A stretch of 64,000 bases of DNA from GAS188 sp963713805 (lineage in GTDB: Bacteria > Pseudomonadota > Alphaproteobacteria > Rhizobiales > Beijerinckiaceae): assembly GCA_963713805.1 (NCBI GenBank), contig CAVQNF010000006.1, forward strand, positions 1 to 64,000. Reading direction: 5' to 3'. Under the pieces are notes generated by a model that ran no database searches, was not told the origin of the DNA, and saw only the letters and a list, made by a program, of their open reading frames with translations. How positions within the stretch are numbered: position 1 is the stretch's first letter; each line of letters opens with the position of its first letter. The position numbers and the translations under genes were made by a program. Below are positions 1-9,711 of the stretch, piece by piece.

Positions 1-231
1 AACGGAATGGGCTCGCGGCTCGTCCCATTCGTAATCGGCCTCAACCTTGCCGCTGAGCTTGAGGCAAGTGTCGGTGCCTGGGATGTAGAAGAAGCCCGGG
101 CCGTAGACGTTACAGATCCGAACGTAGTCCACAGGTGCCGCCTTCCTCGTGGGAAGATCAGCGGCCTGTGCCCCGGCGACCGCGACGAGACCCGCGGCGG
201 ACCCGAGGAGAAGGCTCTTAACGAGCTTCAT
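1..231 (-). CDS. Porin, Omp2b/RopA type (Porin_2 family), N-terminal part only
   Basis: The first 77 codons of an outer-membrane general porin run off the left edge of the window. The product begins MKLVKSLLLGSAAGL and has a classical signal peptide ending in AQA|ADLP. It is followed by the Cys-containing start of the mature protein (VRICNVYGPGFFYIPGTDTC) and a first beta-strand (LKLSGKVEADYEW). This is the usual beginning of Hyphomicrobiales Porin_2 proteins, which form trimeric channels for small hydrophilic solutes. A perfect Shine-Dalgarno GGAGGT (236-241) sits 4 nt before the ATG. The call rests on the N-terminus only; the barrel lies outside the window. Confidence 0.9.
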   Translation of the reverse strand, partial: MKLVKSLLLGSAAGLVAVAGAQAADLPTRKAAPVDYVRICNVYGPGFFYIPGTDTCLKLSGKVEADYEWDEPRAHSV

Positions 232-589
232 TTAGACCTCCAAGGTTGAAGAACTTAAGAATCCGTAGGATCGGGTTTCACCACCGAGTCTCTTGAGGAA
301 ACCCGTCCAATGCATCCCTACCCAGACCCGCTATCGCCGCTTGCTCCAAAGGATCAGAGTGTCGATGACGGAAGTAGCAGGACGACCCTGCCACGAGCGC
401 ACCATACTCATGGCGAATGCATGTTCAATCTATTTCGACCTAATTAGGAACGCTAAAGGGCGTTTATGTGGCCTTGTTGCAATTGCGCAACAGAGTTTTG
501 GCTCATCCAAGGCTGCATAGCTAAGTTGCATATCATTTCTAATTATCGTATCTGAGAGCACCGGGGCAACCAAGCTGTTTGGAAACGCT
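232..589. other. Intergenic region upstream of the porin
   Basis: About 360 bp with lower GC than the flanks, presumably holding the porin promoter and leader on the minus strand. Small open frames are present but none has a ribosome-binding site or a recognisable product. I see no RNA gene or clear repeat here. Confidence 0.4.
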
Positions 590-1384
590 ATGGAAACCCA
601 GCATCGGGTTGAAGCCTCCCAGATCGTCAATCTCCTGCCTTTCGTCTCCATGCCGGAGCAGCTTTCGGTCGTCCGCCTCCGTACGGCATTGCGCCTCCGG
701 CCGCCGAGCCTCGCGCTCGCGCGCGCCGGCACCTTCATTCACAACGGCGACGAGATCTGGAGCTTCACGCCGCTGCCGATTCTCACCGCCATCCTGGAGA
801 CGATGCTGGATCCGGCGCTGAGCCGGACGCGTCCACGGTCCGAAATCGAAGCGGCGCCGACCGGGCGAAAAGTGTTGTCCTGGCTGCTGCGCAAGCATTT
901 CGAGCGCTATTTGCTGCGCTTCGGGGCGCAAGGCCTGTTCATCGAAGGGGACCCCAACGCGCCGCGCGCCTATTTCCACGGCCAGGAGGGCAAATCCCGG
1001 ACGATTGCCTACGCGACGCGCGAATCGGCCGAGGCTTCGCGCAACGTCGTGGTGCAGCGCTGCGGGGGCCGCCGCGCATGGTTCAAGAATGAGGGGCTCG
1101 GCTACCAGGTCGCGGCGCTCGGGGGCGTCTGGGGCGTGGCCATCGATCCGTTCTATATTTTCACCGGCGCCGATGCGAAGAAGCCTCTCCCCTTCGCGGC
1201 ACAGATCGAGCGCTCGAATCGCTGGAACGGCCGCGATGCCAAGACCGGCAGCGGCCATTTGACGTTCTGGGAGGATTTCCTGACCTTGGGCGCGCCTCTC
1301 GTCGATCTTCGACAAGACAGCGTGGATAATTTGTTTCTGGGCCGATCCTTCTTGCAGCTGCCTCGGCAGGCAGCGGTCCAATAG
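590..1384 (+). CDS. Unassigned 264-residue protein
   Basis: I do not recognise the family with confidence. The plus-strand frame is preferred over an equally long minus-strand frame because its C-terminal half has a natural globular pattern: an acidic/aromatic stretch (RAYFHGQEGKSRTIAY), an Arg/Lys-rich basic stretch, then GLGYQVAALGGVWGVAI, DPFYIFTG and LTFWEDFL. Such W...I.PFY.FTG endings remind me of C-terminal extensions on some putative bacterial effector or defence proteins, but that is a weak impression. No signal peptide or membrane segment is visible. The ATG at 590 has only a poor ribosome site, so the true N-terminus could lie upstream, or this could be the tail of a larger broken gene. 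Confidence 0.45.
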   Translation: METQHRVEASQIVNLLPFVSMPEQLSVVRLRTALRLRPPSLALARAGTFIHNGDEIWSFTPLPILTAILETMLDPALSRTRPRSEIEAAPTGRKVLSWLLRKHFERYLLRFGAQGLFIEGDPNAPRAYFHGQEGKSRTIAYATRESAEASRNVVVQRCGGRRAWFKNEGLGYQVAALGGVWGVAIDPFYIFTGADAKKPLPFAAQIERSNRWNGRDAKTGSGHLTFWEDFLTLGAPLVDLRQDSVDNLFLGRSFLQLPRQAAVQ

Positions 1385-2075
1385 TTTTTCTCCGGCGCTC
1401 GCGGCGCTCGCTCTTCATCGCACGGTCACGAAACTAGCTCACGCCTCGCACGCGCGAATTCCGGCGTGAACGAGAGTGCACCCAAAACCTGATTTCGAGC
1501 GCCAACCAAGGCCGATCCGAGGCAGCGTCGCGCTTTGAGCCAAGCGCGCAGGGGCGCATGGCGAGCTAAATCCCGCACACCCATGGCGAATCGGTTTCGG
1601 GAAGGATTTTTGCGACCAACCTCAATCTAGTTGTCTTTGCACCTAATCTTCACGAATCTGCCCGAGTACTCTTCAAGATCATGCCTGCCCTCTGATTCTC
1701 TCGCCTGAAGCGATTTACTTCTTTCAATATGCACGAATCTGTCGCTTGAACCTCAATTCTTCCACACGAGGTTCGATTCACCCTGGGCCGAGTGTCCGAC
1801 TCGAGTCGAAATAAAAAACCTTTCAAAAACAAACGATTGATCAAATAACAACCGTTGAGGGTCGGCCATTTGAAAACCTCGGCAACGACCAAATCGGAGT
1901 AAGCCTGCAAATTAGCTTGATCACGGTTTCGTGATCGCGTAGATTTCGCGCAGATCAAGATCTCGTGAAATCCGCCTTCATGAGACTTGCCGTCGCGCGT
2001 CGCCGGATGATCCGGCGAAGTCGCGTCGATGGGCTTCAATCCCAGGCCGGAGCCGCGCAACATCGAGGATGCGAA
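1385..2075. other. Intergenic region with an AT-richer core
   Basis: Nearly 700 bp without a supported gene. Positions about 1600-1960 are noticeably less GC-rich than the surroundings. A minus-strand open frame crosses the region but shows neither a start signal nor a recognisable product. No tRNA, repeat or insertion-sequence ends were seen. Confidence 0.4.
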
Positions 2076-2489
2076 ATGAACAAGAATCGAGAACGGAGGG
2101 TCGCCTACAACAATGTCATACAAGATTTGTATGCCAAGCGCGTGCAGCTCAACCAAGCCATCGAGGCGCTCGAGGCCCTGTTGAGCGCGGACGACAAGCC
2201 GCGCGGAGCGTCCGCCCAGGCCTTCGCGGCCGCCGAGGAAAAGGCGAATGGCCCGGCGCGGGCAGATGCGGAAGAAACGGGCGGAACGCTCATTGCCGCG
2301 ATCAAATCGGTTCTGCGTCGCAGCGATCGGCCCTTGGGCAATGCCGAGATTTTCAAGCAGCTCAAGTCGGCCGGGGTGAAGTTCCGCTCCAGCAACCCGC
2401 AACTTTCGGTTTCCCAGGTGCTCAGCAGAAATTCCAAGTCCTCCGGCGCGCCGGTTCGCATCGGCCGCGGCCGATGGGCGCTTCAGTAA
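2076..2489 (+). CDS. Small protein with C-terminal winged helix (HARE-HTH-like)
   Basis: A 137-residue protein. Residues about 8-35 form an amphipathic, probably coiled-coil helix (VIQDLYAKRVQLNQAIEALE). A flexible Ala/Glu-rich linker follows, and residues about 70-137 form a compact winged-helix-like domain: TLIAAIKSVLRRSDRPL, NAEIFKQLKSAGVKF, then LSVSQVLSRN and a terminal RIGRGRWAL. The final 'grG.W.L' wing and the 'NAEI...L...G' helix match the HARE-HTH layout seen in DNA-associated proteins. The ATG at 2076 was chosen because GAGG lies just upstream; a longer in-frame version from 1965 would add an unlikely Arg-rich leader. A nucleic-acid-binding role is inferred; the target is unknown. 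Confidence 0.6.
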   Translation: MNKNRERRVAYNNVIQDLYAKRVQLNQAIEALEALLSADDKPRGASAQAFAAAEEKANGPARADAEETGGTLIAAIKSVLRRSDRPLGNAEIFKQLKSAGVKFRSSNPQLSVSQVLSRNSKSSGAPVRIGRGRWALQ

Positions 2490-2547
2490 AAGGGAAAGGC
2501 TCGCCGATGTGACGTTTCGGCGGGCGGCCCCTCCCGAAAATCAGCTT

Positions 2548-3219
2548 TCAGATAGGGGCGCTGACCGGTTCTATCGGCCGCTGTTGCTGCGCTGCGGCTC
2601 GATCGCCAGCGGCGCGTCCGACCGATCCCCCGCCGCCGCCTCCGAAGATCGAGAAGAAGCTGCGCGTCGGACGAGCGACCGGCGCCTGAACGGGCACTCC
2701 GAGCTCGGGCGGCGGCGCGATACGGCCGTTGTTGGCGACCGCCGGAGCGATGATCGACTTCTCCTTCGGCGGCGCGGGCTTGTTGAGGCTGCCCTTGAGC
2801 TCGGGTTCCGCCGGGGCCTCCTCCTCCTTGGCCTCGACGATGACGTCCTTTCCGCCTTTGCAATCCGTGAGCCAGATATCGTAGATCGGATGCTCGATCG
2901 CATGAAGGCCGGGGCTGGAGGCGAACACCCACCCGGTGAAGATGCGCCGATATTCGTCCGAGAGCGTGACCTCGTTGACCTCGATGAACGCGGTCGAATT
3001 GGCTGCCTCGGTGGGCGGGCGCGAGTAGCACACGCGCGGCGTGAGCTGCAGCGAACCGAATTGCACCGTTTCGCCGACCGCGACATCGAAGGAGATGATT
3101 CGGCCGGTGATCTTGTCGAGCCCCTCGAAGGTGGCGCTGGGATTGGCGATCTTGTCGGCGCGGGCCGGCAGCGCGACGAGAGAGGCGGCGAGCGCAAGCG
3201 CAGTCGTCGATCGGAGCAT
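2548..3219 (-). CDS. DUF2155 domain-containing periplasmic protein
   Basis: A 223-residue secreted protein. The signal peptide (MLRSTTALALAASLVALPARA) is followed by the DUF2155 core at residues about 25-125. That core contains GLDKITGRIISFDVAVGE, VQFGSLQLTPRVCYSRPP with its conserved Cys, FTGWVFASSPGLHAIEHP and YDIWLTDC with the second conserved Cys. The C-terminal ~90 residues are a Pro/Ala/Lys-rich and Gly-rich tail. DUF2155 proteins are widespread in alphaproteobacteria and have no established function. The ATG at 3219 was chosen over an in-frame codon 33 nt upstream because it starts the signal peptide directly. Confidence 0.85.
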   Translation of the reverse strand: MLRSTTALALAASLVALPARADKIANPSATFEGLDKITGRIISFDVAVGETVQFGSLQLTPRVCYSRPPTEAANSTAFIEVNEVTLSDEYRRIFTGWVFASSPGLHAIEHPIYDIWLTDCKGGKDVIVEAKEEEAPAEPELKGSLNKPAPPKEKSIIAPAVANNGRIAPPPELGVPVQAPVARPTRSFFSIFGGGGGGSVGRAAGDRAAAQQQRPIEPVSAPI

Positions 3220-3354
3220 GATGAGCCTCAAAGCCAGACTGTCCTCGTGCATCGGCCGCGAAAAGGCGGAGCCGTCCGCGTCCCTAGAGCCGGATGCGTT
3301 CAGATGGATCTAAGCGACACGTTCTTAATCCATTGTTTTGACGCATAATCTTAT

Positions 3355-3379
3355 CGCAAAAATAGTTCCGATTTTTGCG
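3355..3379. repeat. Intergenic hairpin, repeat-like
   Basis: A perfect 9-bp stem, CGCAAAAAT at 3355-3363 and ATTTTTGCG at 3371-3379, closes a 7-nt loop. It sits in an AT-rich patch running from about 3300 to 3400, between the DUF2155 gene and the cupin gene. The composition resembles the short interspersed palindromes common between genes in Hyphomicrobiales. It could also act as a weak terminator of the upstream minus-strand gene pair's leader region. No second copy was recognised in this window. Confidence 0.45.
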
Positions 3380-3422
3380 GATCATGCTCTAACACCAGGA
3401 ACGCGGCGGAGAGATGGCGGCC

Positions 3423-3731
3423 TCAGCCGATCGCCTTGATCTCCACCTCGACGAAGGACATCGGCAAATCGCCGCCGTTGACGACGTTATGCTCCACGCC
3501 CTTGTCGCGACTATAGGCCGCGCCGGCCTTCTGTGAGACACGCGCCTCCCCCGCCGCGCTCTCGATGAGGAACTCGCAATCGGTCAGCGGCACCACGACA
3601 TAGGCCATGTGATGAATGTGCCAGCCCGTCTCGGCGCCGGGCGCGAAGTCGTAACGCGTGACGCGCACACGGGCATCGTCGCACAGGACGGATGCGACGG
3701 CAGGCTCGCGAGCGGTGAACTTCGAACGCAT
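3423..3731 (-). CDS. Cupin-fold small protein
   Basis: A 102-residue single-domain cupin. Motif 1 is visible as GAETGWHIHHMAYVVVPLTD (two His in HIHH) and motif 2 as GAAYSRDKGVEHNVVNGGD (His before N), so a metal site is plausible. Nothing indicates a specific substrate. The gene starts 7 nt downstream of the stop of the NDUFA12-type gene on the same strand, so the two are probably cotranscribed. Small stand-alone cupins of this size are often annotated only by fold. Confidence 0.75.
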   Translation of the reverse strand: MRSKFTAREPAVASVLCDDARVRVTRYDFAPGAETGWHIHHMAYVVVPLTDCEFLIESAAGEARVSQKAGAAYSRDKGVEHNVVNGGDLPMSFVEVEIKAIG

Positions 3732-3738
3732 GCGGCCA

Positions 3739-4146
3739 TCAGCCCGGCGTCCAGGCGTCGTAATCGCCGGTCGCGGGCTGGCGAACGCCCTCCTTGAGCA
3801 CCGAACCCCTGGGACGATAGGCCAAGGGCGTCCCGGTGAGATTGGGCTGATGCGGCTTTTGCCATTCGCGAGGCGTATAGGTTTCCCGGGAGGGCGGAAT
3901 GTCGACCGTGTGATGCAGCCAACCGTTCCAACCCTCGGGGATCATCGAGGCTTCGGCCTCGCCATTGTAGATGACCCAGCGCCGCTCGATCCCAAGGGCC
4001 GGGTCGATCCTGCCGCCCTTCGTGCGGTAATAGACATTGCCGAGATGATCCTCGCCGACGCGCTCGCCGTAGCGCCAAGTGGTGAATTGCGTGCCGAAGG
4101 TCTGCCCGTTCCACCAGGTGAAGAATTTCAGCAGGAATTGTTTCAT
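3739..4146 (-). CDS. NADH:ubiquinone oxidoreductase subunit, NDUFA12 family
   Basis: The 135-residue product matches the accessory complex I subunit NDUFA12 (B17.2) in length and key blocks: MKQFLLKFFTWWNGQTFGTQ, FTTWRYGERVGEDHLGNVYY, RRWVIYNGEAEASMIPEGWN and WLHHTVDIPPS. It would sit on the peripheral arm of respiratory complex I. The ATG at 4146 was taken because it begins this conserved N-terminus; the frame remains open upstream but with unlikely sequence. No frame break is present. It is typical of alphaproteobacteria, where mitochondrial-type supernumerary subunits occur, and it is followed closely by a cupin gene. Confidence 0.92.
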   Translation of the reverse strand: MKQFLLKFFTWWNGQTFGTQFTTWRYGERVGEDHLGNVYYRTKGGRIDPALGIERRWVIYNGEAEASMIPEGWNGWLHHTVDIPPSRETYTPREWQKPHQPNLTGTPLAYRPRGSVLKEGVRQPATGDYDAWTPG

Positions 4147-4605
4147 GTCGAGGTCCGAGGCGAACGCCTGCCGTCCGCGTTTCAGCGTCTTGCCCTCTCG
4201 GAGGCCGCCTGTCCAGCCGATCGATCCATCATGGCGTGCCCGGCGTGCCGCGCTTCTGATCGATTTCCCCGACGGATGATGATCCCACGATGGCGACGAT
4301 GGCGCCGCGATTTCAGGAAGCATGAGATGCCGCGCTCGGCGCCGAACGTCAGACCGCAGTTGGCGCTTGATCGCGCGGCCGCAACACTCCATTCTAATGA
4401 GAATCGTGATGCGCACAGAGGTTTAGCCGGCAGGCTGGAGCGAGATGCGTCCGAATGAAGCGGCGACCTTCACTTCGTCCTTCCTTTGACGCATAACCCG
4501 GATGGGATAGTGGGAGCCACTTCCCGGGATCACGCCCCGGTTCGCCAAGCGCGAGCCGATGCGCGCAAAGTGTGAAGGCGAGCGGCGAGCCGCGGCGGAG
4601 CGACA
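4147..4605. other. Divergent intergenic region before the formate dehydrogenase genes
   Basis: This region separates the minus-strand NDUFA12 gene from plus-strand fdhB and should contain both promoters. I found no clear sigma-70 boxes or operator. A minus-strand stretch at about 4423-4570 is strongly GC-biased at third codon positions. It would encode a basic peptide ending KVAASFGRISLQPAG, so it may be a gene remnant or a small gene whose start is lost. I do not recognise it. Confidence 0.35.
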
Positions 4606-6325
4606 ATGAACGACCACAACGCCATCGAGGTGCGCCACTTCGAACACCCGGGCGCCGGGCGAAAGCGCGCCAAGCCCACTCCCAAAGGACGGCAGGTCGA
4701 TCCCGAAGGCCTTGCGCGAGGTGGAGGCGCTCATCGGGGATCGGCCGCGTCGCCGCGATCTCCTGATCGAGCATCTGCATCTCATCCAGGATCGCTATCG
4801 CCAGATTTCGGCCGCACATCTCGCGGCGCTCGCCGAGCTCATGAAGCTGTCCTTCGCCGAGGTTTTCGAGACGGCGACCTTCTACGCTCATTTCGACATC
4901 GTGAAGGAGGGCGAGCCCGACCTGCCTCCTCTGACGGTTCGCGTCTGCGACAGCCTCACCTGCGCATTGTTCGGGGCGGAGAAGCTGCTTGCCGAGCTCG
5001 CACCGCTCGTTGGGTCCGTCGGTGCGCGTCGTGCGCGCGCCTTGCGTCGGGCTCTGCGACCAGGCGCCTGCCGTCGAGGTCGGGCATAATTTCCTGCACA
5101 AGGCCGATCGCGACCGCCGTCGAAGCCGCGATCAAGGCGAACGACACCCATCCGCATGTCCCGACCGACTATGTGGACTACGACGCCTATGTGGCGGGAG
5201 GCGGCTACAAGCTCTTGCAGCGCGTCCGCTCGGGCGAGATGGCGAGCGAGACGCTGCTCAAGGAACTCGATGACGGCGGCCTGCGCGGGCTCGGAGGCGC
5301 GGGCTTTCCCACGGGACGCAAATGGCGCTCGGTGATCGGCGAGCCCGGCCCGCGCCTCATGGCCGTGAACGCGGACGAGGGCGAGCCCGGCACCTTCAAG
5401 GATCGCGTCTATCTCGACACCGACCCGCATCGCTTCCTCGAAGGCATGCTGATCGGCGCCCATCTGGTCGAGGCCGCGGAAGATCTACATCTATCTTCGC
5501 GACGAATATCCGATCTCGCGCGAGATCCTCATTCGCGAGATCGCCAAGCTGCCGCCGGGCGGCCCCGTCATTCACCTGCGCCGCGGCGCGGGCGCTTATA
5601 TCTGCGGGGAAGAATCCTCGATGCTCGAAAGCCTCGAAGGCAAGCGCGGCCTGCCGCGCCACAAGCCGCCCTACCCTTTCCAGGTCGGTCTCTTCGGCCG
5701 GCCGACCCTCATCAACAATGTCGAGACGCTCTACTGGGTGCGCGACATCGTGGAGAAGGGCGCGGCCTGGTGGAAGAGCCACGGACGCAACGGACGCGTG
5801 GGCTTACGCAGCTTCTCGGTCTCCGGGCGCGTCAAGGAGCCCGGAATGAAGCTCGCGCCCGCCGGGATCACGGTGCGCGAGCTGATGGCGGAGTTCTGCG
5901 GCGGCATGCAGGAGGGCCATGAATTTCGCGCCTACCTGCCGGGCGGAGCATCCGGCGGCATCCTGCCGGCCTCGATGGGCGATATCCCGCTCGATTTCGG
6001 CACGCTCGAGAAATACGGCTGCTTCATCGGCTCGGCCGCCGTGGTGATCTTGTCCGACAAGGACGACGTGAAGGAAGCCGCGCTCAACCTCATGCGCTTC
6101 TTCGAGGACGAAAGCTGCGGGCAATGCACGCCTTGCCGCGTCGGCACGCAAAAGGCCGTCGCATTGATGGAGCGCAAGGCCTGGAATTGCGAGCTCCTCG
6201 GCGAATTGTCGGATGCCATGCGCGATGCCTCGATCTGTGGCCTCGGCCAGGCGGCCTCGAATCCGTTGACGAGCGTGATTAAGTATTTCCCCGAGGAGTT
6301 CGCGCCCGAGGAGGCCGCAGAATGA
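4606..6325 (+). CDS. fdhB: NAD-dependent formate dehydrogenase beta subunit (NuoE-NuoF fusion), frame broken
   Basis: The diaphorase subunit of a soluble formate dehydrogenase, which passes electrons from the alpha subunit via FMN and Fe-S to NAD+. Residues about 30-150 are a NuoE/thioredoxin-like [2Fe-2S] domain (RDLLIEHLHLIQDRY, ETATFYAHFDIVKEGEP, RVCDSLTCALFGAE, APCVGLCDQAPAV). The rest is NuoF-like: GLGGAGFPTGRKW, NADEGEPGTFKDRV, GAYICGEESSMLESLEGKRG and the [4Fe-4S] motif ESCGQCTPCRVGT. The fusion matches the Methylorubrum FDH1 beta subunit. Frame changes, all +1, fall near 4710, 5015, 5105 and 5485; they join perfectly conserved blocks and look like base duplications. The stop overlaps the fdhA start (ATGA). 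Confidence 0.88.
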
Positions 6326-9094
6326 GTGCCATCGTGTTCGAGCTCGACGGAAGAAATGTCGAGGCGAAGCCCGACGAGACCATCTGGCAAGTCGCGCAGC
6401 GGCTCGGGCACCGAGATACCGCATCTGTGCTATCTGCCCGAGCCGGGCTACCGCCCCGACGGCAATTGCCGCGTCTGCATGGTCGAGATCGAGGGCGAGC
6501 GCGTTCTCGCCGCCTCTTGCATGCGCAAGCCCGCGGCCGGCATGAAGGTCAAGACCGCGACGGCACGCGCCGAGAAGGCGCGCAATATGGTGATGGAGCT
6601 GCTCGTCGCCGATCAGCCGGCGCGCGAGACCTCCCATGATCCCACCTCGAAGCTGTGGACCTGGGCGGACAAGACCGGCGTCACCACGAGCCGCTTTCCG
6701 GCGGCCGAACGCTGGGCTGCCCGATCCGAGCCATGCCGCCATGCGCGTCAATCTCGATGCCTGCATCCAATGCGGCCTCTGCGTGCGCGGTTGTCGCGAG
6801 GTGCAGGTCAACGATGTGATCGGCATGGCCTATCGCAACGCCGGCGCCAAGATCGTCTTCGACTTCGACGACCCGATGGGAGAATCGACCTGCGTCGCCT
6901 GCGGGGAGTGCGTGCAAGCCTGCCCGACCGGCGCCTTGATGCCGGCGGCCTTCCTCGACGCGAAGGAGACGCGCACCGTCTGGCCCGACCGCAAGGTCAA
7001 TTCGCTTTGCCCCTATTGCGGCGTCGGCTGCCAGGTGACCTACAACGTCAAGGACGAGAAGATCGTCTATGCGGAAGGCCGCAACGGGCCGGCGAACGAG
7101 AACCGGCTCTGCGTCAAGGGGCGCTTCGGCTTCGATTATATCCACCACCCGCACCGGCTTGACGAAGCCGCTGATTCGCCTCCCCGGCAAGAAGAAGGAC
7201 GCGAACGACCAGGTCGATCCGGCGAACCCCTTCACCCATTTTCGCGAGGCCTCATGGGAAGAGGCGCTCGATCTCGCGGCCTCCGGCCTGAAGCGCATCC
7301 GCGACGCGCATGGGCCGAAGTCGCTCGCGGGCTTCGGCTCGGCCAAGGGCTCGAATGAGGAGGCCTATCTGTTCCAGAAGCTGGTGCGCACCGGCTTCGG
7401 CTCGAACAATGTCGATCATTGCACGAGGCTTTGCCACGCCTCCTCCGTGGCGGCGCTGATGGAGGGACTGAACTCCGGCGCCGTCTCCGCGCCGTTCTCG
7501 GCCGCGCTCGATGCCGAGGTGATCATCGTCATCGGTGCCAATCCGGGCGTGAATCACCCGGTCGCGGCGAGCTTCATCAAGAACGCGGCCAAGAAGGGCG
7601 CGAAGCTGATCGTCATCGACCCGCGCTTCCAGCAGCTCTCGCGCCACGCGCTGCATCACCTTGCCTTCAAGCCCGGCACCGATGTGGCGCTGCTCAACGC
7701 CATGCTCCACACCATCATCACCGAGGGCTTGACCGACCAGCAGTATATCGCAGGCTACACCGAGGGCTTCGAGGCGCTCGAAGGAGCGCATCGCCGACTT
7801 TTCGCCGGAGAAGATGGAGGCCGTGTGCGGCATCAAGGCGGCGACCATCAGGGAGGTGGCGCGGCTCTACGCCAAATCGCGGGCCTCGATCATCTTCTGG
7901 GGCATGGGGATCAGCCAGCATGTGCACGGCACCGACAATGCGCGCTGCCTGATCGCGCTCGCGCTGGTGACCGGGCAGGTCGGCCGGCCCGGAACCGGGC
8001 TGCATCCGCTGCGCGGCCAGAACAATGTGCAGGGCGCCTCGGATGCCGGCCTGATCCCGATGTATTACCCCGATTACCAGCCGGTCGATCTGCCGCAATT
8101 CTTCGAATTCTTCGAGAATTTCTGGCACCAGGAGCTCGATCACAAGCGCGGCCTCACCGTGGTCGAGATCATGCACGCCGTGCATGCGGGCGAGATCAGG
8201 GGCATGTATGTCGAGGGCGAGAACCCCGCGATGTCGGATCCCGATCTGCAGCATGCGCGGCAGGCGCTCGCCAAGCTCGAGCATCTCGTGGTGCAGGATC
8301 TCTTCCTCACCGAGACCTGCTTCCACGCCGACGTGATCCTGCCGGCCTCGGCCTTCGCCGAGAAGAGCGGCAGCTTCACCAACACCGATCGGCGCGTGCA
8401 GCTCGCGCGACAGGTGATCGAGCCGCCGGGCGATGCGCGCCAGGATTGGTGGATCATCCAGGAGATCGCGCGGCGCATCGGGCTCGACTGGAACTATTCA
8501 GGCCCGAGCGAGGTCTTCGCCGAGATGGCCTCGACCATGCCGTCCTTGAAGAATATCTCCTGGGAGCGGCTCGAGCGCGAGGGTGCGGTGACCTATCCGG
8601 TCGATTCGCACGGACAAGCCCGGCAACGAGATCATCTTCACGACCGGCTTTCCGACGCCGAGCGGGCGCGGCAAGATCGTGCCGGCGCGCGTTGTTGCCG
8701 CCCGACGAGATCCCCGATGACGAGTATCCGATGGTGCTCTCGACCGGCCGCGTGCTGGAGCATTGGCATACGGGCTCGATGACGCGACGCTGCCGCGGTG
8801 CTCGACGCGCTCGAGCCCGAGGCCGTCGCCTTCATGTCGCCGCGCGAGCTCGGACGTTTCGGCTTGCGCCCGGGCGATTTCATCCACCTCGAGACGCGCC
8901 GCGGCGCGGTCGAGGTGAAGGTGCGCGCCGATCGCGACGTGCCGCAGAACATGGTGTTCATGCCGTTCTGCTACGCGGAGGCCGCCGCGAACCTCTTGAC
9001 CAATCCGGCGCTCGATCCCTTCGGGAAAATCCCGGAGTTCAAGTTCTGCGCCGCTCGCGTCAGCCCCGTCGCCGCCAAGGTGGCGGCGGAGTGA
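6322..9094 (+). CDS. fdhA: NAD-dependent formate dehydrogenase alpha (Mo/W) subunit, frame broken
   Basis: The catalytic subunit that oxidises formate to CO2. Domain order is NuoG-like and FDH-like: an N-terminal [2Fe-2S] region (CYLPEPGYRPDGNCRVCMVE), two ferredoxin clusters (CIQCGLCVRGC and CVACGECVQAC), the catalytic-domain [4Fe-4S] (CPYCGVGCQV ... RLCVKG) and the bis-MGD domain. The metal ligand is Cys in HCTRLCHASS, so this is not a selenoprotein. GANPGVNHPVAASF and ENPAMSDPD are typical cofactor-binding loops, and the C-terminal MGD-binding domain ends at 9094. Seven apparent +1 changes lie near 6430, 6710, 7160, 7780, 8610, 8690 and 8795. All keep conserved sequence on both sides, so the real gene is most likely intact. 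Confidence 0.88.
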
Positions 9095-9142
9095 GGTTCC
9101 TCTCGGCCTCGCGAGGAGAGCAAAAAGCAGGGAGAGGAGTTG

Positions 9143-9711
9143 ATGGAGGTTATCGCCTCTCCGATCGCGGCCGTGGTGCATGAGACGCACGCGGCTGCGA
9201 TCGATCGATTGATGCTTGAAGCGGCGAAGCGTTGGCGGGCGCGCGGCGTCAAGCTCGGCGGTCTTGTGCAACATAACGTCGCGAAAGACAGCACGGATTG
9301 CGCCGAGATGCTGCTCGAGGATCTGGCGAGCGGGCAACGCGTGTCGATCTCGCTCAGGCGGTCGCCGGGCTCCACGGGATGCCGGCTCGACGCCGCGGGT
9401 CTCGCCGAGGCCGCCGCGCTCGGCGCGCAGGCATTTCGCGCGGCGTCGATCTCGCCGTGATTTCGAAATTCGGCGCCCAGGAAGCCGCGGGCAAGGGTTT
9501 GCGGGAGGAGCTCGCGCTCGCCGTGACGCTCGCGACACCGCTCCTGACCTCAGTGAGCCTTCGCCTCCTTCCGGCTTTCAACGAGTTCATCGGCGAGAGC
9601 TGGACGAGGCTGCCCCTCGACATCGAGGCGATCGAGGCCTGGGGAGTTTCATCGCTTTCCCTCTCCCGCCATTCGCATGAGAGGTTGGCTGAACATAGCG
9701 AGGCCGGGTGA
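9143..9711 (+). CDS. DUF2478 protein (putative nucleoside triphosphatase), frame broken
   Basis: About 188 residues. The product starts MEVIASPIAAVVHETHAAAI and continues with LMLEAAKRWRARGVKLGGLV, SISLRRSPGSTGCRLDAAGL and DLAVISKFGAQEAAGKGLRE, which I read as the DUF2478 family. Members are often found beside molybdenum transport or molybdoenzyme genes and are suspected nucleotide-binding proteins, but their role is unproven. One apparent 1-base loss occurs near 9440 (GC before ATTTCG). The stop codon abuts the ATG of fdhD directly (TGAATG), so translation is probably coupled. Position between fdhA and fdhD suggests a function in cofactor supply to formate dehydrogenase. Confidence 0.7.

Noticed and set aside
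539..1381. Minus-strand open frame of 280 codons
   Set aside because: It mirrors the plus-strand gene at 590-1384, is rich in Arg/Ala as shadow frames in GC-rich DNA are, and has no recognisable motif or ribosome site.
4606..9094. Formate dehydrogenase genes as pseudogenes
   Set aside because: Every break is a single base between fully conserved segments, and essential genes elsewhere show the same pattern, so sequence error is the simpler explanation.
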